From Lachnospiraceae bacterium (GTDB taxonomy: Bacteria; Bacillota; Clostridia; Lachnospirales; Lachnospiraceae), in assembly GCA_024687205.1 (NCBI GenBank), contig JAILES010000124.1:1-51756 (forward strand): 51,756 nucleotides of DNA, in the 5' to 3' direction. Positions 35,868 to 44,011 of the stretch are shown one piece after another (position 1 is the stretch's first letter; each line of letters opens with the position of its first letter). Below the pieces are notes generated by a model. That model had not been told where the DNA came from, did not search any database, and saw only the letters and a program-made list of their open reading frames with translations. A program made the position numbers and the translations under genes.

Positions 35868-37064
35868 TTATTCTCCGTATTCTATGCCGGAGATCTTCCA
35901 TTTCCCGTCGATCTTGACAAAATAGAAACGTCCGTCGGTAGGTACGATTTCGGGTTCCGCACTGCCGCGGTTCATCTGCATCCACTGTTCCAGATATACT
36001 TCACAGTAATACATATCATCGGTATAGGAGATGAAATCCCTTACTTCAACATTCTTGAAATCCACGTGGCCGTGCTTGGAATAGAACTGTCTGCCTCCGT
36101 TATGTTCGATGTAATACAGGTAGATATTGTTCGGCGCGAAATAATGGTTTATGGAGCCTTCGGGCAGATCGTGAGAAATGTATTTTGCATAATCGGTCAC
36201 TGCCTGAATGGCAAATTCCTTCATGGCTTCCTCATCGGGAGCCGTCTTGGAAAAGCTTGCGGTATAGGTATCGCTTGCTTCGTCATATTCCACGTCGATG
36301 GGATTGCCGCTTTCATCGCATACACTGACGTCAGGCTTGAAATACAGGCCTTCTCCGTGATATTCGCTTCCCTTGGGTATGACCGCATAGGGATCAAAAT
36401 AGAGATCTTTGTCGCTGATGGTGATATCCGTTGCCGTAAGATAAGACTCTGATAAGGGTTTCCCGTTCACACTCACCTGATAGTTGGAAGGAGCCTTGAC
36501 CGTAAAGCCTTCAAGGGCTGTGGTATAAAACTCCAGGCTTTTCAGCTTCCAGGTGGGGAAAGAGTATTTGAGCATCGTATCCGTTTTTGCAAAAGCGGCT
36601 TTGGCAATGATATAGGAGTCGGCTGTGATGATATATTCGGGGCTGTCCTGATTGCTGTTTTCGGTCTCCTTATAATCCAGCTGCTTGCCGACTACCATGT
36701 ACTTCATATAGGATACTACCGAATCGGTGGTTTCAAATTCGGAGCAGGAGGGCTTCTCGTCCATCAGTTCGTATACGGTACGCATATCGTTGTTACTGAA
36801 GTATTCCATGAGCCGGTCGATCTCGTGTACAGGAAGGGAAGCCTGGTATACGGCTTCATAATCCACCAGGAAATCATAGAAATACTTAAGCCCGTAATAC
36901 ATGGCTATGATAAGGGCTGCGCTCCAGATAAGCAGAAAGATCCGGAAAACGGCGGAACCCTTTTTCTTCTTTTTCTTTTTCTTCTTATGAGGCTTGGGCT
37001 CCTCGGGTTCGGGAACCGGATCGGGAAGCGGTGTGGTGAGACTTAAGAATTCCAGTTCGCTCAT
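35868..37064 (-). CDS. Membrane-anchored extracellular protein with polylysine tract
   Basis: A 398-residue protein. An acidic proline-rich start (PDPVPEPEEPKPH) is followed by nine consecutive lysines (residues 27-35) and one membrane helix (about 39-58), giving a short cytoplasmic tail and a long outside part. The last 100 residues (DFKNVEVRDFISYTDD, YCEVYLEQW, YFVKIDGKWKISGIEYG) look like an NTF2-like fold with its closing strand. No catalytic motif is seen. It overlaps the upstream phosphodiester glycosidase-like gene by four bases, so both probably act at the cell envelope. Confidence 0.7.
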   Translation of the reverse strand: MSELEFLSLTTPLPDPVPEPEEPKPHKKKKKKKKKGSAVFRIFLLIWSAALIIAMYYGLKYFYDFLVDYEAVYQASLPVHEIDRLMEYFSNNDMRTVYELMDEKPSCSEFETTDSVVSYMKYMVVGKQLDYKETENSNQDSPEYIITADSYIIAKAAFAKTDTMLKYSFPTWKLKSLEFYTTALEGFTVKAPSNYQVSVNGKPLSESYLTATDITISDKDLYFDPYAVIPKGSEYHGEGLYFKPDVSVCDESGNPIDVEYDEASDTYTASFSKTAPDEEAMKEFAIQAVTDYAKYISHDLPEGSINHYFAPNNIYLYYIEHNGGRQFYSKHGHVDFKNVEVRDFISYTDDMYYCEVYLEQWMQMNRGSAEPEIVPTDGRFYFVKIDGKWKISGIEYGE

Positions 37065-38161
37065 TCGCTGCCTCCTTCCCCGGATTGAGGCATTACGATA
37101 AAGGCGGTGGGAATACGCCTTGAATCCCTTATCTGGCAGTTGTCCACCAGTTTTTCATCATAAAGTATCATCGAGGAAGACATGCCGCCGTCAAGATTTG
37201 CGGCATTAACAGCCCCGTATTCTTCCATTACTTCTATAAGATCTGACATGGCAGCGCCCAGTGAAGTACTGCGTCGTCCTTCTATCACGAGAAGGAGTAC
37301 GGCACCGTCGGCACGCTGGCCGATGGCGGTACGGGGATTCAGACCTCCGCCCACACCCTGGTAGGATGCGCTCTTGCCGTTAACTATAAGAGCGGGACCG
37401 AAAGAAACGGCATCGCGTACGCCCATGTTTATTGCCTGCTGCGCGGTCATATTACCGACTACCAGCACATTATCTTTGGTGAAACCGTATACACCGTAGG
37501 TGCCTCCCGGAGAACCCATGCGCAGTTCACCGTTTGACAGGACTATGCCTTCAGGCATGCCGCCCATGCCGAGGCCGCTTTCATCTTCATATTTGCCGCC
37601 GTTGATGCCGCCTACGGCACCGTTATTATCTATGTGCTGGGCCAGGGTCCAGCCACCGCCGCCGCTGGTAAAGGTGGGTATACAGGATACCTTTACCCTG
37701 GAAGGATCGAGAACGATCATCATCTTGCCGCGGTACATTGCACCTTTTATGTCATGTACTTCGATACCGTCACCGTCGGGATCATCGGAAACCAGCAGTT
37801 CACCGCTGTCATTGGAGGACACGGATTCCTGGGCACGTTTCTTGGCAGTCATCACACTTACAAGCGTGGTGTCGGTGATCTCGGTGTTTTCTTTCATGCT
37901 GTTCTTTTTAAGGATCGCGTTTATCTCTTCGTCACTTAAATATATCTTGGCAAGTATGCCGCCGGCACTGGATTCCATGGCTGACACGACAAAAAGATCA
38001 CGCAGATGCGGAGAGGGGCCTTTATTTACCAGATGGAAAAAGACGTAAGCTCCTCCGAGCAAAAGGAAGAGTGTCAGGAAGAACCATATGAAGAATCTTC
38101 CGACAAACCGCAGTATCCTGACTGAAAGCCGTTCTTTTTTTCTGTGTTTTTTTCTGCTCAT
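37061..38161 (-). CDS. Phosphodiester glycosidase (NAGPA-like) domain protein, membrane anchored
   Basis: A 366-residue protein: basic N-terminus, membrane helix around residues 20-43, then an outside domain of the phosphodiester glycosidase type (PF09992, by eye). The landmarks are AVGGINGGKYED, SFGPALIVNGK, NPRTAIGQRADG and AANLDGGMSSSM. The family removes GlcNAc from phosphodiester-linked sugars and is found near exopolysaccharide and teichoic-acid genes. The start MSRKKHRKK at 38161 is preferred to an earlier ATG at 38182, because GGTGG lies six bases before it. Confidence 0.82.
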   Translation of the reverse strand: MSRKKHRKKERLSVRILRFVGRFFIWFFLTLFLLLGGAYVFFHLVNKGPSPHLRDLFVVSAMESSAGGILAKIYLSDEEINAILKKNSMKENTEITDTTLVSVMTAKKRAQESVSSNDSGELLVSDDPDGDGIEVHDIKGAMYRGKMMIVLDPSRVKVSCIPTFTSGGGGWTLAQHIDNNGAVGGINGGKYEDESGLGMGGMPEGIVLSNGELRMGSPGGTYGVYGFTKDNVLVVGNMTAQQAINMGVRDAVSFGPALIVNGKSASYQGVGGGLNPRTAIGQRADGAVLLLVIEGRRSTSLGAAMSDLIEVMEEYGAVNAANLDGGMSSSMILYDEKLVDNCQIRDSRRIPTAFIVMPQSGEGGSE

Positions 38162-38316
38162 CACAAACCACCATGATACCACAGTAAGCAGGGACGGTCA
38201 AATGATAAGCCTTAAGTTTTTTTGCTTCACTTTTGCTATGTTTTGAGTGATAATATAAGCAACGTAAGGAACGGTTGATCTAAGAAAAAATATACTCAAA
38301 GAAAGGGAAATAAATT
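38162..38316. promoter_or_regulatory. Divergent promoter region
   Basis: This 155-base gap separates the minus-strand envelope genes from the giant plus-strand gene. For the plus strand, TGATAATAT at 38248-38256 is an extended -10-like element (TG-A-TAATAT) without a clear -35. GAAAGGGAAA at 38301-38310 serves as ribosome binding site for ATG 38317. I could not pick a confident minus-strand promoter. Confidence 0.4.
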
Positions 38317-41300
38317 ATGCCACCTGTAGATGTAACAAAATTAGCAAACGGCCAAGCGGCAAAAGATGAACTTCTTAAGGAGTATAAGTCCGCTAATATC
38401 TATGAGAAACTCAAGAATGCGCTTACCATCCTGAATCTGAAAGGAAGCTCCACATCGGGAGCCAGGGAAGAACTGACCAAAGAGATAACAAAATGTCTTA
38501 ATCTGATGAAGCCTTATTATGAGGCAAAGGACGTTGCGGACGGACGGCACCGTATCACCATCAATGAGGCACAGAATCCCCAGACTAACGCGCCGCTTCT
38601 CAATCTGCAGCGTATACTGACCGAAACACTTCCCGAGGCTATAAAGAATTATCGTACGGCAGTTGATGCCAATGAGCCGAAGAACAAAAACGGAGCTTAT
38701 CTGAATAACAAGCCTACGAAACGAATCTGGCGTCATGTAGCTCTGGATGAGCTGGAAGAGATCTCACAGCTGGGGCTCAATTTTACGGAAAATTACAACA
38801 ACGCCCTAAGCTGCGTTGTCCAGAATAAGATCTATAGTTTTACCATAGATGACCTGCTTCTCGGAAGCGAGGAAACACATAAAAAGCTGGCGGGGGGCGG
38901 CACCTCAGCAGTTCCCACCAGAGCTGATCTTAAGCTCACCGGACTGGTAAATCTGATGAAAGAGTTTTCGCTCAGAGGAAACGTGGCGGCGACCAAGGCC
39001 TATGAGAAGCTTAAAAATATCGATCTGAAGGCATATTTTGAAAGCGCGGATGGGAAAGGCTATCCTGTACTGACGGCCGAATCCGTAAATAATCTGCGCG
39101 TGCTTTCGGAAAGGATCCGCATAACGGTCAAGGAATTTCTTGACCAGACTCATGCAGAGGGAGACCTCAACGATCTGCTTGTGCCCGAGACAATGAATGG
39201 ACAGGGCAAGTATCCGGCTTATGCGGATAATTACCGCAGAAACCTGGTAAAAATTTTTACTGAGCTGGATAATGTGGCAGTAGATATTGACCGAAAGCTT
39301 CAGACTGCATCCCCGCATCCTGAAGTACATACTCTTCCTGATGTTCTTAGAGAACAGCAGGATGACTATTTCCTGGACAGTAACAGTCTGGATAAGCAGA
39401 TCTCCATACTGGCGGATGCGGTAAACACTAAGAGGACAGAGGAAGAAGAGAAAACAATGGATCCGACCCAGGCGGGTATCGGAGCCAACCGTCTGCAGAG
39501 AGCAGCCGAAAATGTGACCTATCTGATAAGCGGCTTTTATGAGGTCGGAACAGACGGATATTACCGTCCGATGCAGGTGCCGCAGCTCGCTGTTGTCCGT
39601 ATGAAGTATGAGGATATGAAGACAACGATCGAGACTTACGAAAAGCAGATCCTTGACAATACTTCTGCATCAGCCGTAAATGATGCCAAGAAGGCTATTG
39701 ATAACATGAAGAAGATCATCAACAACAATATCAAGATGATCAAGGCGGCAGAGGATGACAGTAAGAAATATGCCGATGTCGCTCCCGAAAACATGCACCG
39801 TACACTTGCGGAACTCATAGATCCCAATCCTGCCATACGCGACAAGATGAAGGAGATCCGTGAGGAACGTATCCGTAAGGACTATGCAGCTAACGCAGTG
39901 CAGATCAACGAAGAAACCATGGATACCATCACGGTCTTTAAGAAACGCGATCTGCAGCTTAAGGAGGACCGCTTCTTTGCCAATAATGAGAACAGGGCGA
40001 AATATCAGGGAATGCTGGACAAGTACAGCGCTATGCTGAATCTGATGGACGGTACCTGGAAAAAACCGGGATACTGTACAAAGGATAAAAACGGTGCTTC
40101 CCTGTACTTTATCACAGATGAGGACAAGCGCAAGCTCATCAAGGCAATGGAGGAAGCAAAGAAAGCTATCGACGAAGCCCTGGCAGACAAGAAGGCGAAG
40201 TTTGGGGATGAACTTAAAAACAATCTGTCTGCAGCCAGTGCACATATCGGAGCTAAGCTTGACATATTGAATAAGACCTTCATCGGCAGTTATTTCCCGA
40301 TGAATGAGCTTTTTGATGCAGGCAAGTTTGGTAATCCGCCTCTGGAGGAAGCGATCAACAGCGCCAAGGGCTTTGACCGCTTTGACTGGCAGGTTGATTA
40401 TTCGGATCCCAATAAGAAGCGAAAAGATGATTATACGGAGCCGGATTATTCCACTTATAAGAATCCGATCGAAAAGATCATGAAGGATCTGAAACATCAT
40501 AAGGAACTGGGCCAGTACGAGGGCAATAAGTATACCCTTAAGGAGAGACAGTGGATCGACGATATCACTAAATTCATGACGACCACCTTTGATAAGAACT
40601 TCATGGATTATTACTATACCAAGCAGGTAAAGCACGATAAGATCCTGGATAAGGATATAGAGTGCTATCCGCTGCTTACCAAGAAGGATCAGGATAAGCT
40701 GCACGAGAAGTTCAATCAGATGAAGCAGATGCTGGATGAGATCGGTGCCTCGGAAGAATATAAAAACTCTGATAATGCTTATCTGAAGTGTATGTTCAGG
40801 GGCTTAAGCACCTATGCAAACACAACGACACGGCGTCTGGATGAGTTCGAGACACATCTGAACCTGTCGCTCTTCACTATACAGGACTGCATGAGCGGCC
40901 GTGCCGACACCTCGGATTATAATTTCCGTAACGAGCCCGAGCGTTTTGCACGTATGCACTCGCTGCCCGGTCTCGCGGACAAGCTTACCAAGGCCAAGGT
41001 ACTTATTCCCGATGAGGAAAAGTGGATCCAGAAGGAGAATGGTGAGAAGGAAAGAGCGAAGGACTTTAAAAAGGCCAGCTTCCTTGAAAAGATCTTTGCG
41101 GCTAAGGGCTGGAATCCCGGCTGGGAATATAAGCTTGATTATAATGATCTGCTCTTTCATCTGCAGATGGTAAAGCAGTTTGAGGAAAATTATTTCCGCA
41201 CCATGAAGGACGGTTCTTACCAGAATCTTCCGAGGACTCATATAGAAGTTACTGACCAGCACGGAAGTGATTACAACAAGATAGTTAATTTTGAACAGCT

Positions 41301-43947
41301 GAAATATTCCTATCAGCAGATACAGCAGATTTCCGCCGAGATGGAGAAGAGATGCAACGAATATAATGCAAAGCACTCTAAGCCCGAGGAGAAGATCCCC
41401 CAGGAATATGTGGATGCGCTGCACGATGTATGGGTTAAGGTAAACGTTCCCTTTACGCTTACACATCTTGATGAAGCAAAATACACGAGACCTGATTTTG
41501 TCGATATCATGGAAGTGATGCATTCCGATCCGGCCCTCAGGGAGAATCTGTGGAAGCTGCGTCAGAACAGGATCTTCCATGCAAGTTATCAGGAAGAGGG
41601 TATCAACGGAACATACCGTGATCTGGAGCATTTCCAGTTTATCTACGGTCAGGAACAGACCTACAACGGAAAGTTCTATGATCTGTCAATACCTCCCACT
41701 AAGGCAGAGCTTAAGGGCAAGCTGGATGAACTCTTTACGACTGTTACTGCAGCGCCCGAAAACGGTCCTGAGGTCAGTGAAGATGCTAAGAAGTTTGCAA
41801 AGAAACTGATAAAAGCGGCAGAGGAGGATCCGGAGCTTATTTCACAGTATATTCCCACCATCGGGGATATGAAGAGAGAGCCGGGTAAAGTAAATAACGG
41901 TGAGATACTTGCCGAGCTTATGGCAGCAAAGCCGGAACTCGGAGACTATCAGTGGTGGACCAACGAGAAAGACCGTGAGATGATGAAGGATCTTCTCGCA
42001 GGTATGTCAAAGCTGGGGATCAGTAAAGCAGACCATAAAGCCCGTACGGAAGCAGGAGTGGAGTTCGGTATCGATCTGAAGATGATGCCCGTATACCTTT
42101 CAAATATGTCCGAGGCTCTTAATATCGATGCCCCGGATGCTGCCTTCAGGGACCGCAAGGTTGCCAAAGCCGGCTATAAGAACCTCAGAGTTCCCGGAGA
42201 AGAGGACCAGCCCGACAAATACGAAGGCATCATGGTAGAGAAGGCTAAGGATTCATATATCTTCGTGGATAATACTGACGCAAACACACGTAAAAACGGC
42301 AGGATAGTCACAGGTAAAGATATCATGCTGATGGATGATCCGAAGAATATCTCCATCTCCATGTTCAACAATCCGAAGACGCTGGAGGATCTGGCGGATC
42401 TGCAGGCCCTCTGCTATCTCTGCAATGCACCGGTACCGAAGGTAGAGGATCTGGAATTTGCCATCTGTGAGTTCAAGGACGGACACAGGGAAGCAAGAGT
42501 CGTGAACTTCCAGCCGGGGCCTCTGTTCCAGGAAGGCGATTTTGAGGGAAAGCTGGAACTTGAGGATCTTTCGGTGCTCTCTACAAAAGTGGGACAGACC
42601 ATTAAGAATCTGTATGATGACGATAAGAGCAGACAGGCACTTAAGATAAAAGGTTTTGTAAATCAGATCACCTCAGGTGTGCTTAATCAGTCGGAAGAGA
42701 CCAAAAAGAAGATTGAAAGGATGGTTTCGGACAATGTTACCGATATGGTCCAGTTCCTGAACAATAAGAAGAAATGTTCCAGTGGAGCTGTAGTGCACGC
42801 TGAAGCCGATGGGCTTATCTTTGCAGGCAAGACCACTTTCAGGAACGGTATCAAACCTAACAAGATCCTGATCACCAATGACTTCGGGGCCCTCACTATT
42901 GACAAAATGGCGCTTAAGCCGGATATCCTGAGCCCGTCTGAAGAAGGAAGACAGAATATCTTCACTCAGGTCAGCACTATACCGGAACGTGTTTATAACC
43001 GCATGCAGCAGAAATACGGAACGGATGATAACAAAAAATCGCTGCATCTGGTGGACGGCATAAAGCGTGAGCTGAACAGGCTGAATATTGAAGCATCCTT
43101 GGCGGATTTCACGAACATGGAGGATGAGTATATCTTCCACAGTAATTCCACCCAGATGAAGGATTTGCAGAATGTCTGTAAGGCGATATATCAATTTTCA
43201 CAGACAGGAACGCTGAAGTACAAGAGTATCAACGGCGGAACGGTGGAATTCAATATCGGAGACGGCAGCACACAGCTCAGCCCCGATAATATAAGAGCTA
43301 TAAAGGATTTCACCAGGGAAGCCAAGGAACTGACGCAGAAATATATCGCAGACAGAAGAGGCTGGCTGCTTCCTCCGCTGCACAAATTCGGACGCATGAG
43401 ACTGAAGGCGGCAAGGGATCTGGATGCAAAGCTTTCCACCATCGATGCCTGCATAGACAATCTTAGCAGAGATGAGTCGGTAATAAAGAATTATGATCAG
43501 GACCTGGTCAATGAAGTATATGTATCTCCGGAGGAGAGGAAGAGGCTTGCACAGGAAGCAAAGAAAGCAGCACAGAATCCTCAGCCCGCACCGCAGGTGA
43601 ATCAGGCACAGCCCGAACAGCCGGTACAGAACGGACCGGAAGTGAATCCTGTTCAGCCCGAACCTCAGGTGAACCAGGTACAGCCTCAGCCTCAGCCTCA
43701 GGAGCAGCCGAAGGCAGAAGATAAGAAGGAAGAGAATAAGGCCGGGGATAAGAAAGACGAGAAGCGCAAGAGGGTCGATCTGCTGGGCGAAGACAAGAAG
43801 GAGAAGGATGACAAGAAGAAAGAGAAGGACGACAAGAAGAAAGTAAAGAATCCGGAAGCTCCGAAAAAAGAGGATCCGAAAAAGGAAGATGAGAAGGAGC
43901 CCTTCAGAAAAACGGACCCCGTAAAGTTTAAAAAAATGACAGAATAA
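38317..43947 (+). CDS. Giant cytoplasmic protein (1876 residues), function unknown
   Basis: I do not recognise this protein. It has no signal peptide, membrane helix or cell-wall anchor. Residues 1-1100 are mostly helical, with a loosely recurring module in which an aromatic/Gly segment leads into YP-x-LT and a long helix: Y249-P250 (GYPVLTAESVNNL) and Y784-P785 (CYPLLTKKDQDKL) are the clearest, with weaker versions near 417, 597 and 990. Residues about 1240-1690 look globular and mixed alpha/beta. Residues 1754-1799 are Pro/Gln-rich (VNQAQPEQPVQ), and 1800-1866 are lysine/glutamate/aspartate-rich. By eye it uses more ATC and CGT/CGC than its neighbours, as purC does, suggesting strong expression. 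Location and function are open. Confidence 0.85.
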   Translation: MPPVDVTKLANGQAAKDELLKEYKSANIYEKLKNALTILNLKGSSTSGAREELTKEITKCLNLMKPYYEAKDVADGRHRITINEAQNPQTNAPLLNLQRILTETLPEAIKNYRTAVDANEPKNKNGAYLNNKPTKRIWRHVALDELEEISQLGLNFTENYNNALSCVVQNKIYSFTIDDLLLGSEETHKKLAGGGTSAVPTRADLKLTGLVNLMKEFSLRGNVAATKAYEKLKNIDLKAYFESADGKGYPVLTAESVNNLRVLSERIRITVKEFLDQTHAEGDLNDLLVPETMNGQGKYPAYADNYRRNLVKIFTELDNVAVDIDRKLQTASPHPEVHTLPDVLREQQDDYFLDSNSLDKQISILADAVNTKRTEEEEKTMDPTQAGIGANRLQRAAENVTYLISGFYEVGTDGYYRPMQVPQLAVVRMKYEDMKTTIETYEKQILDNTSASAVNDAKKAIDNMKKIINNNIKMIKAAEDDSKKYADVAPENMHRTLAELIDPNPAIRDKMKEIREERIRKDYAANAVQINEETMDTITVFKKRDLQLKEDRFFANNENRAKYQGMLDKYSAMLNLMDGTWKKPGYCTKDKNGASLYFITDEDKRKLIKAMEEAKKAIDEALADKKAKFGDELKNNLSAASAHIGAKLDILNKTFIGSYFPMNELFDAGKFGNPPLEEAINSAKGFDRFDWQVDYSDPNKKRKDDYTEPDYSTYKNPIEKIMKDLKHHKELGQYEGNKYTLKERQWIDDITKFMTTTFDKNFMDYYYTKQVKHDKILDKDIECYPLLTKKDQDKLHEKFNQMKQMLDEIGASEEYKNSDNAYLKCMFRGLSTYANTTTRRLDEFETHLNLSLFTIQDCMSGRADTSDYNFRNEPERFARMHSLPGLADKLTKAKVLIPDEEKWIQKENGEKERAKDFKKASFLEKIFAAKGWNPGWEYKLDYNDLLFHLQMVKQFEENYFRTMKDGSYQNLPRTHIEVTDQHGSDYNKIVNFEQLKYSYQQIQQISAEMEKRCNEYNAKHSKPEEKIPQEYVDALHDVWVKVNVPFTLTHLDEAKYTRPDFVDIMEVMHSDPALRENLWKLRQNRIFHASYQEEGINGTYRDLEHFQFIYGQEQTYNGKFYDLSIPPTKAELKGKLDELFTTVTAAPENGPEVSEDAKKFAKKLIKAAEEDPELISQYIPTIGDMKREPGKVNNGEILAELMAAKPELGDYQWWTNEKDREMMKDLLAGMSKLGISKADHKARTEAGVEFGIDLKMMPVYLSNMSEALNIDAPDAAFRDRKVAKAGYKNLRVPGEEDQPDKYEGIMVEKAKDSYIFVDNTDANTRKNGRIVTGKDIMLMDDPKNISISMFNNPKTLEDLADLQALCYLCNAPVPKVEDLEFAICEFKDGHREARVVNFQPGPLFQEGDFEGKLELEDLSVLSTKVGQTIKNLYDDDKSRQALKIKGFVNQITSGVLNQSEETKKKIERMVSDNVTDMVQFLNNKKKCSSGAVVHAEADGLIFAGKTTFRNGIKPNKILITNDFGALTIDKMALKPDILSPSEEGRQNIFTQVSTIPERVYNRMQQKYGTDDNKKSLHLVDGIKRELNRLNIEASLADFTNMEDEYIFHSNSTQMKDLQNVCKAIYQFSQTGTLKYKSINGGTVEFNIGDGSTQLSPDNIRAIKDFTREAKELTQKYIADRRGWLLPPLHKFGRMRLKAARDLDAKLSTIDACIDNLSRDESVIKNYDQDLVNEVYVSPEERKRLAQEAKKAAQNPQPAPQVNQAQPEQPVQNGPEVNPVQPEPQVNQVQPQPQPQEQPKAEDKKEENKAGDKKDEKRKRVDLLGEDKKEKDDKKKEKDDKKKVKNPEAPKKEDPKKEDEKEPFRKTDPVKFKKMTE

Positions 43948-43964
43948 ACTTTATGTGGTATAAT
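43936..43964 (+). promoter_or_regulatory. Promoter of the DUF5717/Hsp70-like operon
   Basis: ATGACA (43936-43941), 17 bases, TATAAT (43959-43964), preceded by TG at 43956-43957 for an extended -10. The -35 overlaps the last codons of the giant gene. Predicted transcription start is near 43971. Confidence 0.7.
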
Positions 43965-43965
43965 G

Positions 43966-43993
43966 ATGTGGTTGCGTAACAGCGCAACCACAT
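43966..43993 (+). terminator. Perfect hairpin at the promoter start site; terminator or leader structure
   Basis: ATGTGGTTGCG (43966-43976) and CGCAACCACAT (43983-43993) form an 11-base-pair stem with a six-base loop, followed by TATTTT. It can terminate transcripts of the giant gene. Transcripts from the local promoter start inside the left arm and would form only a partial stem. Confidence 0.55.
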
Positions 43994-44011
43994 TATTTTG
44001 GAGAAGAACAA

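Noticed and set aside
39670..40704. 344-codon minus-strand frame inside the giant gene
   Set aside because: It is hydrophobic by virtue of complementing Lys/Glu/Asp-rich codons. It has no ribosome site or promoter, and the plus-strand frame is intact across it.
38317..43947. Cell-surface adhesin, suggested by size and Pro/Gln tail
   Set aside because: There is no signal peptide, no LPXTG-type sorting signal and no membrane helix. The lysine-rich C-terminus is unlike wall-anchored proteins.
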